A stretch of DNA of 51,106 bases, from positions 1 through 51,106 of the forward strand of contig JAFYZT010000025.1 of assembly GCA_017548605.1 (NCBI GenBank). The letters run 5' to 3'. Below the pieces are notes generated by a model, which had not been told where the DNA came from, did not search any database, and was given only the letters and a program-made list of their open reading frames with translations. The position numbers and the translations under genes are program-made. The DNA is from Prevotella sp. (GTDB lineage Bacteria > Bacteroidota > Bacteroidia > Bacteroidales > Bacteroidaceae). This document shows positions 32,928 to 41,191 of the stretch, in pieces (position 1 is the first letter of the stretch; the number at the start of each line of letters is the position of its first letter).

Positions 32928-35168
32928 TCAATATCTTACTAATGTGGAACCTCTGACGGCACTGTCGGCGGAGGTGATTTGCACAGCATAAACTCCGTGT
33001 GGCAGACGACCAAGGGCAACAGTGGTTTGGCTGATGCCTTTGGTGATGTCGGATGACAACACTTTTACTCCGGAGGTGGCGAAGACCGTCACCTTGGCAT
33101 CATGGGCAAGCGGCTGGTCGAAGGCGATGGTCAATTGACCATCAGCGGCCATGGCAAAACGGGCATGCCGTGGCTGATAGGTGTCTATCTCCTGAATGCC
33201 TGTGAACGAGAGCACATCGAGCAAGCCCTGATACACATCTATCTCACCATATCCCTCATTGTTATTGGGATAGTCGGCCGAAGGGTCTATATGCCGCGAG
33301 GTGCGCGAGAGAACCCCCATCACATCGTCGGGCGTGAGTCTGGGGTTCGCCTGCAACCACAGGGCAATGGCTCCCGCAGCGATGGGGGTAGCCATCGAGG
33401 TGCCAGTATCGGCTCCCCACGGATATTGCCGTCCGTCGCGTTCGGTGAACCGCAATATGTCGTAGGTGTCGTTGTTCTCATAATAATAGCTGCTATAGGA
33501 AGACATGACGAAGGTGCCGGGTGCCATCACGTCGGGCTTGACACGTCCATCGTACGTCGGCCCCATGGATGAATAGGTGGCCTTCTTGCCCCTACCCTCG
33601 CCGATGGTCGATTCGGGATAGCTCTGCTCCTCACCCCTCCAGTTCGTGTACGAAGAGCGATGTGTGGTGGCTCCCACGCAGATGGCACAAGGAGCACTGC
33701 CTGGAGAATGGATACTATAGATGCCTTTCTGACAGCCTGACAGACCACGTTCCTCCAACAGATAACCATTACCCTTGTAATAAGCCACCTCGGCTCCGAG
33801 ACCCAGCACCTCAACGGTGACATGCTGGCGTTTGCCCAGCTGCACATCGATGGAGTCGGTGGGGTTGGAACTGTCGGGGTCGGGCATCCGCGAGAGCGTC
33901 TTGATGCGTCCCTCAAGCACCATCTCCTCGCCGTTATAACATGAGGGGTAACCGTTCACTGTCAGATAATAAGGCAGGAAGGAGGTGATGATGGAATCTT
34001 CCAGGATTTGTTTCTCCGTGTTCATGACATCATCCACGGAGAACGTCTTCACGCCGGGTGAGCCATCATCGTTATAGACGGTGACGCGCATGGAGAAAGG
34101 CTGGGCACTTTTGGCCGTAAACGTCAGCGACGAGCCGTCGGCAAGCACTCGGGCACCCGCTCCCTCCTGATCGGGCGACTTGTGGATATACGTATAGTAA
34201 TGACCGGTATTTCCTGCCGAAGCCACGAAGATATGTCCCGGTCCCACCAGCTCCTCCAAATAAGAATAGTAGAGCACGTCATCGCCACGGAAGTCCTGAC
34301 CACTGCCCTCGCTGAACGACACCACACAGGGTTTTCCTTGGGCATCGGCATAGTCGAAAATATACTTAAATCCCAGTGCATCGGTGGCGTAGGTATATTT
34401 ATAGTAGTCGTCGGGACTGATGAGTGGTGCGTCTTTGTCCACTGCGTTGGCGACGATGCAGATATCGCTCTCGTAGGCCATGCCACGGAAGGGGGTGTCG
34501 GCACCACTGCCCGCCGCCGTACCCAAGGTATGCGTGCCATGTGTCATGAAGTCGCCGTCGCGCGAACGACCCAGGGCGCGTATGGCTTCCTCGCCAATGT
34601 AGTCGGCTCCCACAAAGAGCGTGCTGCCGAGGGTGTCGGCACTAAGCATGTCCCAGAAACGGGAGATGCGGTATTGTGAGCCGTCAGCAGAAAAGAAATT
34701 GGGATGATTGAGGTCGAAGCCCACATCCTGTACCCCCACGACGACTCCCTGTCCCGTATAGGCCTGGGGCAGTCCCTCGCCGGCATATACCGGCAGGGCA
34801 TTGACGATGATGGCCGTGGTGTCCATGAGCAGCTGATGGCTCCTGTTCGCCTCGATGCGCAGTACCTGCGGCTGAGAGGCCAGCGTCTGCAACCGGTTGA
34901 GCGGTATGGAAGCGATATAGATTTCGCCTTTTCTGTCGAGCACTCGTGCTCCCTGGGCTGCCAGCACCCCGTCGCCATCACCCTCGATACGCACGAAAGC
35001 ACATAATTCAGGCGTTTCTGTCCACGCCTTTCCTGCCACCTTCGCCTTAGAGGACACCTGCTCCTGACAAATCTCACGCACCCACGCTGACAATTCAGCC
35101 TGGTGCGTCTGCGCTGTCGCCGCCATGGCAACAAAGAGACAGAGAAACAGGAAGAGTGCTTTCTTCAT
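32928..35168 (-). CDS. Secreted subtilisin-like serine protease (S8) with C-terminal sorting-type domain
   Basis: This 746-residue protein has a signal peptide (about 1-19), a propeptide-like N-terminal part (about 20-130) and an S8 catalytic domain. The triad is Asp148 in GVQDVGFD, His210 in THGTHTLGTAAG and Ser591 in GTSMATPIAAG. A long insertion between His and Ser holds a PA-like or beta region. The last about 80 residues (FDQPLAHDAKVTVFATSGVK ... LPHGVYAVQITS) look like a type IX secretion C-terminal domain. It should degrade proteins outside the cell or at its surface, supplying peptides for the amino-acid catabolic enzymes encoded nearby; that link is inference. Confidence 0.9.
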   Translation of the reverse strand: MKKALFLFLCLFVAMAATAQTHQAELSAWVREICQEQVSSKAKVAGKAWTETPELCAFVRIEGDGDGVLAAQGARVLDRKGEIYIASIPLNRLQTLASQPQVLRIEANRSHQLLMDTTAIIVNALPVYAGEGLPQAYTGQGVVVGVQDVGFDLNHPNFFSADGSQYRISRFWDMLSADTLGSTLFVGADYIGEEAIRALGRSRDGDFMTHGTHTLGTAAGSGADTPFRGMAYESDICIVANAVDKDAPLISPDDYYKYTYATDALGFKYIFDYADAQGKPCVVSFSEGSGQDFRGDDVLYYSYLEELVGPGHIFVASAGNTGHYYTYIHKSPDQEGAGARVLADGSSLTFTAKSAQPFSMRVTVYNDDGSPGVKTFSVDDVMNTEKQILEDSIITSFLPYYLTVNGYPSCYNGEEMVLEGRIKTLSRMPDPDSSNPTDSIDVQLGKRQHVTVEVLGLGAEVAYYKGNGYLLEERGLSGCQKGIYSIHSPGSAPCAICVGATTHRSSYTNWRGEEQSYPESTIGEGRGKKATYSSMGPTYDGRVKPDVMAPGTFVMSSYSSYYYENNDTYDILRFTERDGRQYPWGADTGTSMATPIAAGAIALWLQANPRLTPDDVMGVLSRTSRHIDPSADYPNNNEGYGEIDVYQGLLDVLSFTGIQEIDTYQPRHARFAMAADGQLTIAFDQPLAHDAKVTVFATSGVKVLSSDITKGISQTTVALGRLPHGVYAVQITSADSAVRGSTLVRY

Positions 35169-35192
35169 ACCTTATGCTTATTAAGAATGCGG

Positions 35193-35200
35193 CAAATATA
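35193..35200 (-). promoter_or_regulatory. -7 box of the subtilase gene
   Basis: The minus strand reads TATATTTG, matching TAnnTTTG, 24 nt before the ATG. No -33 element at the expected spacing was seen. Confidence 0.45.
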
Positions 35201-35233
35201 GTCAAAAAAAATGACTTTCTATATCTTTTGCGG

Positions 35234-35268
35234 AAAAAAGTATTCGGGCGGACACTTGCCCGCCCGAA
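35234..35268 (-). terminator. Rho-independent terminator of tnaA
   Basis: The arms TTCGGGCGG (35243-35251) and CCGCCCGAA (35260-35268) form a perfect 9-bp stem with an 8-nt loop. On the minus strand it is followed by TACTTTTTT. It lies about 60 nt after the tnaA stop and just upstream of the subtilase promoter. Confidence 0.85.
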
Positions 35269-35329
35269 ATCAAGAACAGCATGTTAACCACTCATCTCCT
35301 ATATCAATACTGTTCTGGAAATATTATCG

Positions 35330-36709
35330 TTACAGCCGTCGCAACTGCACAGTGAAGTGACGCATGAGCGGTGCCTCCCACTCGATGGCCACGCCACGAG
35401 TCACTTGTTCACGACGATCAAAAACATTTTTGAGTGCCGCTGCGACCACGTCCATGTGGTTATTGGTATAAACACGACGCGGTATGGCCAAACGAAGCAG
35501 GTCAAGACCATTGAAACGGTTTTCGCGCGTCACGGGGTCACGGTCAGCCAACATATACCCTATCTCACATGCCCGCACGCCGGCTTCAAGATATAACTCA
35601 CAAGTGAGCGTCTGCGCTGGAAATTCCTCTTTGGGCACATGGGTCAGCACCTTGTCGGCATCAACGAAGATGGCATGGCCTCCTGCCGGACGCTGATAAG
35701 GGATACCATATTCATCAAGACGTGCCGCCAGGTGGCGCACCTGTCGGATGCGCGTGTCGAGCATGTCGAACTCGGTGTTCTCGTCCAGTCCCTGCGCAAT
35801 GGCATTAAGGTCACGTCCGTTCAGTCCACCATAGGTGACATATCCCTCAAAGGGGATACAGAAGGCTTTGGTTCCGTCGTACCACTCCTTACGGCGCGTG
35901 GCGATGAATCCGCCCATGTTCACAATGGCATCTTTCTTCGCCGACATGGTGGCGGCATCGGCCTCGGCGAACATCTCCAGCGCAATCTCCTTGATGGTCT
36001 TGTCAGCAAAGCCCTCCTCACGCGTCTTGATGAAATAGGCATTCTCGGCAAAGCGGGCAGAGTCCATGATGACGGGTATGCCATATTGGTGACACAACTG
36101 ACAGGTGGCTTTGATGTTGGCCATGCTCACAGGCTGTCCACCCACGGTATTGTTGGTGACGGTGAGCACCATGAATGGCACCTTACCCTTGTTCGCGATG
36201 AGTACTTTTTCCAGTTTCTCCAGCGACACATTGCCTTTGAAAGGCACCTCGAGCTGTGTGTCGTGCGCCTCGTCGCAGGTCACATCGACGGCTTTCGCCT
36301 TGCGGGCCTCAATATGTCCCTTTGTGGTGTCGAAATGGGCATTGCCTGGCACCACATGCCCCTCCTTGACAAGGAGCGAGAAGAGCACGTTCTCTGCCGC
36401 ACGTCCCTGATGGGTGGGGATGACATAGGGCATGCCGAGAAGGGTCTGCACCATGCGTTCGAAACGGTAGAACGACGTGGCACCGGCATAAGACTCATCG
36501 CCAAGCATCATGGCCGACCACTGACGGTCGGACATGGCACCTGTGCCAGAGTCAGTGAGCAGGTCAATATACACCTGCTCGCTCTTCAGCTGAAAAACAT
36601 TGTAATGAGCCTCCCGGAGCCACTGCTCACGCTCCTCGCGTGTACTTTTGCGAATAGGCTCCACCATCTTGATTTTCCAAGATTCGGCGAATGGTAATTC
36701 CATAGTCAA
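35330..36709 (-). CDS. tnaA: Tryptophanase
   Basis: This 459-residue PLP beta-eliminating lyase converts tryptophan to indole, pyruvate and ammonia. Family motifs are IDLLTDSGTGAMSDRQW, GDESYAGATSFYR, IPTHQGRAAEN, TNNTVGGQPVSMANI, VIMDSARFAENAYFIK, and the PLP lysine K259 in MSAKKDAIV. DSAR and RACEIG favour tryptophanase; tyrosine phenol-lyases usually have DATR and an Arg in the SMERG motif at those places. No permease gene and no TnaC-like ATG leader ORF are visible upstream. It has a consensus promoter and a strong terminator, so it is probably monocistronic. Confidence 0.92.
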   Translation of the reverse strand: MTMELPFAESWKIKMVEPIRKSTREEREQWLREAHYNVFQLKSEQVYIDLLTDSGTGAMSDRQWSAMMLGDESYAGATSFYRFERMVQTLLGMPYVIPTHQGRAAENVLFSLLVKEGHVVPGNAHFDTTKGHIEARKAKAVDVTCDEAHDTQLEVPFKGNVSLEKLEKVLIANKGKVPFMVLTVTNNTVGGQPVSMANIKATCQLCHQYGIPVIMDSARFAENAYFIKTREEGFADKTIKEIALEMFAEADAATMSAKKDAIVNMGGFIATRRKEWYDGTKAFCIPFEGYVTYGGLNGRDLNAIAQGLDENTEFDMLDTRIRQVRHLAARLDEYGIPYQRPAGGHAIFVDADKVLTHVPKEEFPAQTLTCELYLEAGVRACEIGYMLADRDPVTRENRFNGLDLLRLAIPRRVYTNNHMDVVAAALKNVFDRREQVTRGVAIEWEAPLMRHFTVQLRRL

Positions 36710-36818
36710 ATAAAAAGTAGGTTAACGTTGGTAAAGGTCGGATGTGTTTTCAATCAGTAATGTGTTGACAGGCTCTTACAACACCAGGATTTGTCGTGAA
36801 ATATCTTCTATTCGTTTG

Positions 36819-36850
36819 CAAATATATCGACAAAAAATGTAAAATGCAAA
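36819..36850 (-). promoter_or_regulatory. Promoter of tnaA
   Basis: The minus strand reads TTTG (36850-36847), 20 nt, then TATATTTG (36826-36819), a full match to the Bacteroidetes -33/-7 consensus. The leader to the ATG is about 100 nt and contains a GTGTTG/CAACAC stem but no ATG-initiated leader ORF. Confidence 0.75.
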
Positions 36851-36900
36851 TTTTTTCAATATTATTTCATTTACCCACCCAAAAAGTTTCACTGTAAACA

Positions 36901-36932
36901 TTTGCACTTTTTAGGAGAATGATGTAATTTTG
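36901..36932 (+). promoter_or_regulatory. Promoter of the lipoprotein gene at 36938
   Basis: TTTG (36901-36904), 20 nt, then TAATTTTG (36925-36932) matches the consensus fully. The -7 box ends only 5 nt before the ATG, so the transcript should be leaderless or nearly so. Confidence 0.7.
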
Positions 36933-36937
36933 CAGAA

Positions 36938-37738
36938 ATGAGAAAAACGTCCTTCTTCTTGCTCCTTTTGATGATGGCGACGGCTTGTTCACAACGCAAG
37001 ACAACCGACACGCCGACCGCTACCAGTACGCAGGTGGCAGATACCTTGCGTACCGAAGTAATCCACCATGAGCAGGAGAATGCCTTCGGCCATTGTGAGA
37101 TAAGCATCGACTGGCCTGTGGCAGGACCGGCAGCACTATTGTCGTCGCTACGAGAATACATCGTCACATCGATGTTCGACGGGGGCTACAGCAGCCTGCC
37201 CACACATCCCGACTCCTTGGTGACACTGTGGAGCGAACGCAAACTGGCCTCGTTCGAGAAATCGCTGAGCGATATGAAGATACGAGTGAACAGTCCCGAC
37301 GAGGCCCCCGAAGAAGGGGTAAAAATAGTGAAGGCGTGGGAGAACGACAAGCTGGTGACATACGAGGTGAGCGGTTTCTCATACTTCACTGGCGGTGGCC
37401 GGGGCACCTTCGGTACCCGTGGCGCCACATTCCGCAAACGCGACGGACACCGTTACGGCGGGGAGATACTCAAGAATGCCGACGAGCACCTGCATGCACT
37501 GATGCTCGTGGGACTGATGCGCTTTTTCGAGGTGACGGACACCAATGCGCTGAAACAGAAACTGACCATCGCTCCCGACATGTTACCCATGCCCGCCTAC
37601 CCTCCCTATCTGTTGGCCGACGGACTGAGGTTTCAATACAACGTGTACGACATCTGCCGATTCGACGACGGGGACCCCTGGTTCTCCATTGACTGGGAGG
37701 ATATCAAGCCGTATTTGAATGTTGAGGCCTCCCCCTAA
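36938..37738 (+). CDS. Lipoprotein with DUF3298/RsiV-like C-terminal region
   Basis: This 266-residue protein has a lipobox MATAC (Cys17). The C-terminal half (YFTGGGRGTFGTRGATFRKRDG ... FFEVTDTNALKQKL ... YPPYLLADGLRFQYNVYDIC) resembles the DUF3298/RsiV-like fold found in envelope proteins; this is a moderate match by eye. Its function is unknown. The last residues (EASP) and the stop codon are encoded by a REP-like element, so the original C-terminus may have been replaced. A full promoter lies directly at the start codon. Confidence 0.65.
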   Translation: MRKTSFFLLLLMMATACSQRKTTDTPTATSTQVADTLRTEVIHHEQENAFGHCEISIDWPVAGPAALLSSLREYIVTSMFDGGYSSLPTHPDSLVTLWSERKLASFEKSLSDMKIRVNSPDEAPEEGVKIVKAWENDKLVTYEVSGFSYFTGGGRGTFGTRGATFRKRDGHRYGGEILKNADEHLHALMLVGLMRFFEVTDTNALKQKLTIAPDMLPMPAYPPYLLADGLRFQYNVYDICRFDDGDPWFSIDWEDIKPYLNVEASP

Positions 37739-37760
37739 CCCCCTCCCAAGGAGGGGGAAT
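37726..37760 (+). repeat. REP-like element overlapping a stop codon
   Basis: GGCCTCCCCCTAACCCCCTC followed by CCAAGGAGGGGGAA spans the stop TAA (37736-37738) of the preceding gene. The same element lies as its reverse complement at about 32891-32924, after the subtilase stop. Confidence 0.8.
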
Positions 37761-37862
37761 CGCAGGGGCAAGGAGCTTGAACAACTTTATACATGAACTT
37801 AAGAACTCATAAACTTAAGAACTTAAAAACTTGCGAACTCAAAAACTCATAATCTATCCATC
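37761..37862 (+). repeat. GGGGCAAGGAGC trailer and AACTCATAAACTTAAG leader repeats
   Basis: GGGGCAAGGAGC near 37765 belongs to the G-rich trailer family seen after susC, susD and the second TPR-CHAT gene. From 37795 to 37855 a G-poor array of GAACTCATAAACTTAAGAAC units precedes the start codon, similar to the array before susD. Confidence 0.65.
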
Positions 37863-40800
37863 ATGAAAAAGACACTCTTCATCCTTTGTTTAAGCCTCTT
37901 CACCGTTACTGCCTTTGCACAGGAGGATGCCTCTGTGCAAAAGCTGAACCAAGCCGTGGAAGCCGCCAACCAGAAAGAATGGCCAACGGCAGTGGCACTG
38001 GCACGCGAGGCACTGGCGATGATGGAAAGCGATGCCGACAAGCAAGAGTGTTCGTGCATCCTGGCACAGCTACTCGCCCTGCAGTCGAGTGACGAATGGA
38101 ACAAGGGTGACAGCACAGTGGCCTTCACGCATATCAACGAGGCAGCAGAGCTATGTCCCGGGAATGACTTCGTGCAGTTGCACTGGCAGATGCAACACCT
38201 CATGAAAAGCATAGGAATAGGCAAGGCTGCCGGTCATCAGGAAGAAGAGAAATACCTGAAAGCCACCATTGAACGGGCACAAGCACTCGGTATTGCCAAT
38301 GAGAGGCTGCGCAACGAGCTTTCGCTCATCTATATCGGATATGGAATGGCGGCACGTGAAAAGAACGCTTACGAAGAAGCCATCCCATGGTTCGAGCAGG
38401 CCATCGCCACCGCCGACAAAGACAGCAAGGAATGGCTCCTGGCAGAGACGAGTCTGGGCGGCACCTACTCGTCATGGGCACAGGACACGGAGATACGCAC
38501 GAATGACTTCGACCGTGTCATCAGTCTGAGTCAGGAGGCGCAAGAACATTACCTCATCGGTGGCAAGCGCGACCGTGCCATCAAGGAATACTCCCGTCAG
38601 GCCGATATCCTCTCCAAGAAAGGTGACTACAACCAGGCCGTGGCACTGCTGCAAGGGGCATTGGAACTCTGTGGCAACGACAGCACATGGCTGCGTCCCA
38701 AGGCCGAACTGCATCAGACCCTCGGTGAGATGCAGGTGGAGCATGACGACTATCAGCAGGGACTGGCCCACATGGAAGAGGCATACCGTCTGTTCTCGCA
38801 AGAAGGCGACGGTAAACGGTGTGCCGCCGTGGCATTGAAGATGAACACCATCTACACATACGACATTAAAGACGAAGAGAAAGCAGAGTTCTGGATGGCC
38901 CGTCAGGTGGAGGGACTGCAACAGTCCAAAGAGGTGGGTATGCCCTCCGGCACATGGATACAGCTGATGCCCGACTACCTAAAAGGCATGGAAGCGATAT
39001 ACAAGAAAGGGCAACCCGAGGAAGGTCTCGCCATAGCCAAAGACCTGATAGCCCGCGCCAACGAGATGGAAGGGCTCGCTCCCGACAGGAAAGCCGACTT
39101 CTACACCATGGCGGGAGGGGCAGCCAACAAACTGAAGAAGCCGGCAGAGGCGGAGCGTTATTTCAAACAGGCCCTTGCACTGCTTGAAGAGGCAGGGCCG
39201 GCAGGCGAGAGTGACCTGAGCAAAGTGTGGACATTCCTGAGCAACACCCAACAACAACAGGGCAAGATGGAAGAGGCCGTACGCAGCAGCAACTATGCCG
39301 TGGAGACGGCGGAACGGTATTTCGGACCGACACACAGCACCACCATCGACGCCTACAGCATGCGTGCTAACATGAACGGATTTGCAGGTCATGGTGACGC
39401 GGCGGCAAAGGATATCGCCCACTGCTTCGACATCATCCGCGACAACGTGATGAAAAACTTCGTGTTCATGACCAGCGCGGAACGTGCCGCCTATTGGAAA
39501 GTACACCAGACCACCATCGCGGTGATGCCCGCATACGCCCATAAGTTAGGTCTTTGGAACACACCTTTTACCACCACCCTCTACGACGAACAGCTGCTCT
39601 CGAAGGGTCTGCTCCTGTCGGCAGAGAGTGCCCTGCAACGTACCATCGATGCCTCGCCCGCACTGCGCAAGACATACGATGAGATACACGCCCTGAAGAT
39701 GAAAGCCATGGACGGCAGCACACCGACCGCCGAGGCAGTGGCCGCCACGCTCGAAGCCTCGCGCAAGGAACGTGAGATGGGACAGGCCGCAGCGGAGATG
39801 AACGTCTATCTCAACTTCCTCAACGTGAGGGCAGCCGACATCCGCACCCATCTGAAAGCCGATGAGGCAGCCGTGGAACTGCTCGACTACCGTGTAGGGA
39901 AGGACAGCGTGATGTATGGAGCACTGGTGCTTCGCCGCGACTGGCCGGAAGCCCGGTTGATACCGTTGTTTGAACAGCGGCAGTTTGGCAACACCATGGA
40001 CACGGACATCTATACCAATGCCACGATGACGAAAATGGTGTGGCAGCCACTCATCGATGCTTTGGGCACCAGCGTAAAGACCATCTATTTCGCCCCGAGC
40101 GGACAACTGCACCAAGTGGCTATCGAATCGATGTGCGATGAGCAGGGACAGCCCATGAGCGAACGCTATCAGCTGCACCGTATGTCATCGACCCGATGGC
40201 TCGCCATGTCGCGTGAGCACCATGACAGCCACACCGCCACGCTCTTCGGTGGCATCGACTACAGCGGCTATGCCGGCAGCGGGGTGACCACCTACACACG
40301 TGGTGCCAAAACAGGCATCTCCCCCCTGCCCTACACGGTGAAGGAGATTGCCGATATCGCCACACAGCTTCAAGGACGTTTCACCGTTGAAAAACGTGAA
40401 GCCATGGAAGGGAGTGAGGCGAGTATGCAGGCGCTCTCCTCCCATGCGCCGGCTGTGCTCCATATCGCGACCCACGGCTTTTTCATCGACGACCCCAACC
40501 GTATTCCCAACATTCTGAAGAACTCGTTAGGACTCACCGGACAGGAGACCAACGAAGAGCTGTCGCTGAAATTGAGCGGACTGATATTCGCAAAGGTGGG
40601 TGATGACGGCATCGTCACCGCTGCTGAACTGGCCGACTACGACCTGTCGGGCACCGACCTGCTGGTTCTCTCGGCTTGTGAGACGGGACTGGGCGCACTG
40701 AAAACCGACGGTGTGTTCGGTTTGCAGCGTGGTTTCAAGAAAGCGGGCGTGGGAAGCATCATCATGAGTCTGTGGAAGGTGGACGACGAAGCAACGCAAC

Positions 40801-40937
40801 GTATGATGACCCTGTTCTATGACCATTGGCTGAAATCGGGCGACAAACGGCAGGCTTTCCTCGAAGCACAGCGCACCATACGCAAGGAATTCCCCGATCC
40901 ACTCTACTGGGCTGCCTTTATCCTGTTGGAAGAATAA
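37863..40937 (+). CDS. Exported TPR-CHAT protein (caspase-like peptidase domain)
   Basis: This 1024-residue protein starts with a signal peptide (MKKTLFILCLSLFTVTAFAQ), so it acts beyond the inner membrane. About 500 residues of diverged TPR helices follow (for example WFEQAIATADKDSKEWLLAE and AERYFKQALALLEE), then a helical linker (about 520-690). The C-terminal CHAT domain keeps its dyad: His871 in HIATHGFF and Cys939 in LSACETGLG, with GVFGLQRGFKKAG and YWAAFILLEE. It is a clear paralogue of the partial protein at the window start but lacks both the near-identical TPR array and the REP-derived insert. It is probably a peptidase that binds a partner through the TPRs; no target is evident. 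Confidence 0.9.
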   Translation: MKKTLFILCLSLFTVTAFAQEDASVQKLNQAVEAANQKEWPTAVALAREALAMMESDADKQECSCILAQLLALQSSDEWNKGDSTVAFTHINEAAELCPGNDFVQLHWQMQHLMKSIGIGKAAGHQEEEKYLKATIERAQALGIANERLRNELSLIYIGYGMAAREKNAYEEAIPWFEQAIATADKDSKEWLLAETSLGGTYSSWAQDTEIRTNDFDRVISLSQEAQEHYLIGGKRDRAIKEYSRQADILSKKGDYNQAVALLQGALELCGNDSTWLRPKAELHQTLGEMQVEHDDYQQGLAHMEEAYRLFSQEGDGKRCAAVALKMNTIYTYDIKDEEKAEFWMARQVEGLQQSKEVGMPSGTWIQLMPDYLKGMEAIYKKGQPEEGLAIAKDLIARANEMEGLAPDRKADFYTMAGGAANKLKKPAEAERYFKQALALLEEAGPAGESDLSKVWTFLSNTQQQQGKMEEAVRSSNYAVETAERYFGPTHSTTIDAYSMRANMNGFAGHGDAAAKDIAHCFDIIRDNVMKNFVFMTSAERAAYWKVHQTTIAVMPAYAHKLGLWNTPFTTTLYDEQLLSKGLLLSAESALQRTIDASPALRKTYDEIHALKMKAMDGSTPTAEAVAATLEASRKEREMGQAAAEMNVYLNFLNVRAADIRTHLKADEAAVELLDYRVGKDSVMYGALVLRRDWPEARLIPLFEQRQFGNTMDTDIYTNATMTKMVWQPLIDALGTSVKTIYFAPSGQLHQVAIESMCDEQGQPMSERYQLHRMSSTRWLAMSREHHDSHTATLFGGIDYSGYAGSGVTTYTRGAKTGISPLPYTVKEIADIATQLQGRFTVEKREAMEGSEASMQALSSHAPAVLHIATHGFFIDDPNRIPNILKNSLGLTGQETNEELSLKLSGLIFAKVGDDGIVTAAELADYDLSGTDLLVLSACETGLGALKTDGVFGLQRGFKKAGVGSIIMSLWKVDDEATQRMMTLFYDHWLKSGDKRQAFLEAQRTIRKEFPDPLYWAAFILLEE

Positions 40938-40940
40938 AAT

Positions 40941-41155
40941 ACCCACCCCCGACCCCTCCCCAAGGGAGGGGGAATGAAGGAGCAGGGGGCAAGGAGCATG
41001 GAGCAAGAGAATACCCTATAAATTCTTCATTGATAAATCAGAATCGCGAAGCGACAATTCAACAATCAAAATTCAAAAATCAACATTCAAAAAAACGCGA
41101 AGCGAATTTACTCCCATTTTAACTCCCGATTAAAGAAAAACTCCCATTTTGAGAT
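40941..41155. repeat. REP-like palindrome, GGGGCAAGGAGC trailer and 5'-leader repeats
   Basis: The gap holds a REP-like palindrome (40941-40973), then GGGGGCAAGGAGCATGGAGC (40983-41008). A GCGAAGCGACAATTCAAC element with ATTCAAAAATCAACATTC units comes next (41043-41093). A leader element with GCGAAGCGAATTTACTCCC and TTTTAACTCCCGATTAAAG ends it (41095-41155). The G-rich-then-C-rich order is the same as in the other gaps. Confidence 0.75.
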
Positions 41156-41184
41156 TGATGTTTGGAAATAAATAACTATATTTG
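41155..41184 (+). promoter_or_regulatory. Promoter of the M15 peptidase gene
   Basis: TTG (41155-41157), 19 nt, then TATATTTG (41177-41184). The box ends 7 nt before the ATG at 41192, which supports that start over 41162 and suggests a very short or absent leader. Confidence 0.6.
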
Positions 41185-41191
41185 TAGCGCA

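Noticed and set aside
35639-36697. 352-codon open frame opposite tnaA
   Set aside because: Antisense shadow; tnaA motifs, promoter and terminator all support the minus strand.
36710-36818. TnaC-like leader peptide
   Set aside because: No ATG-initiated ORF occurs in the tnaA leader on the coding strand.
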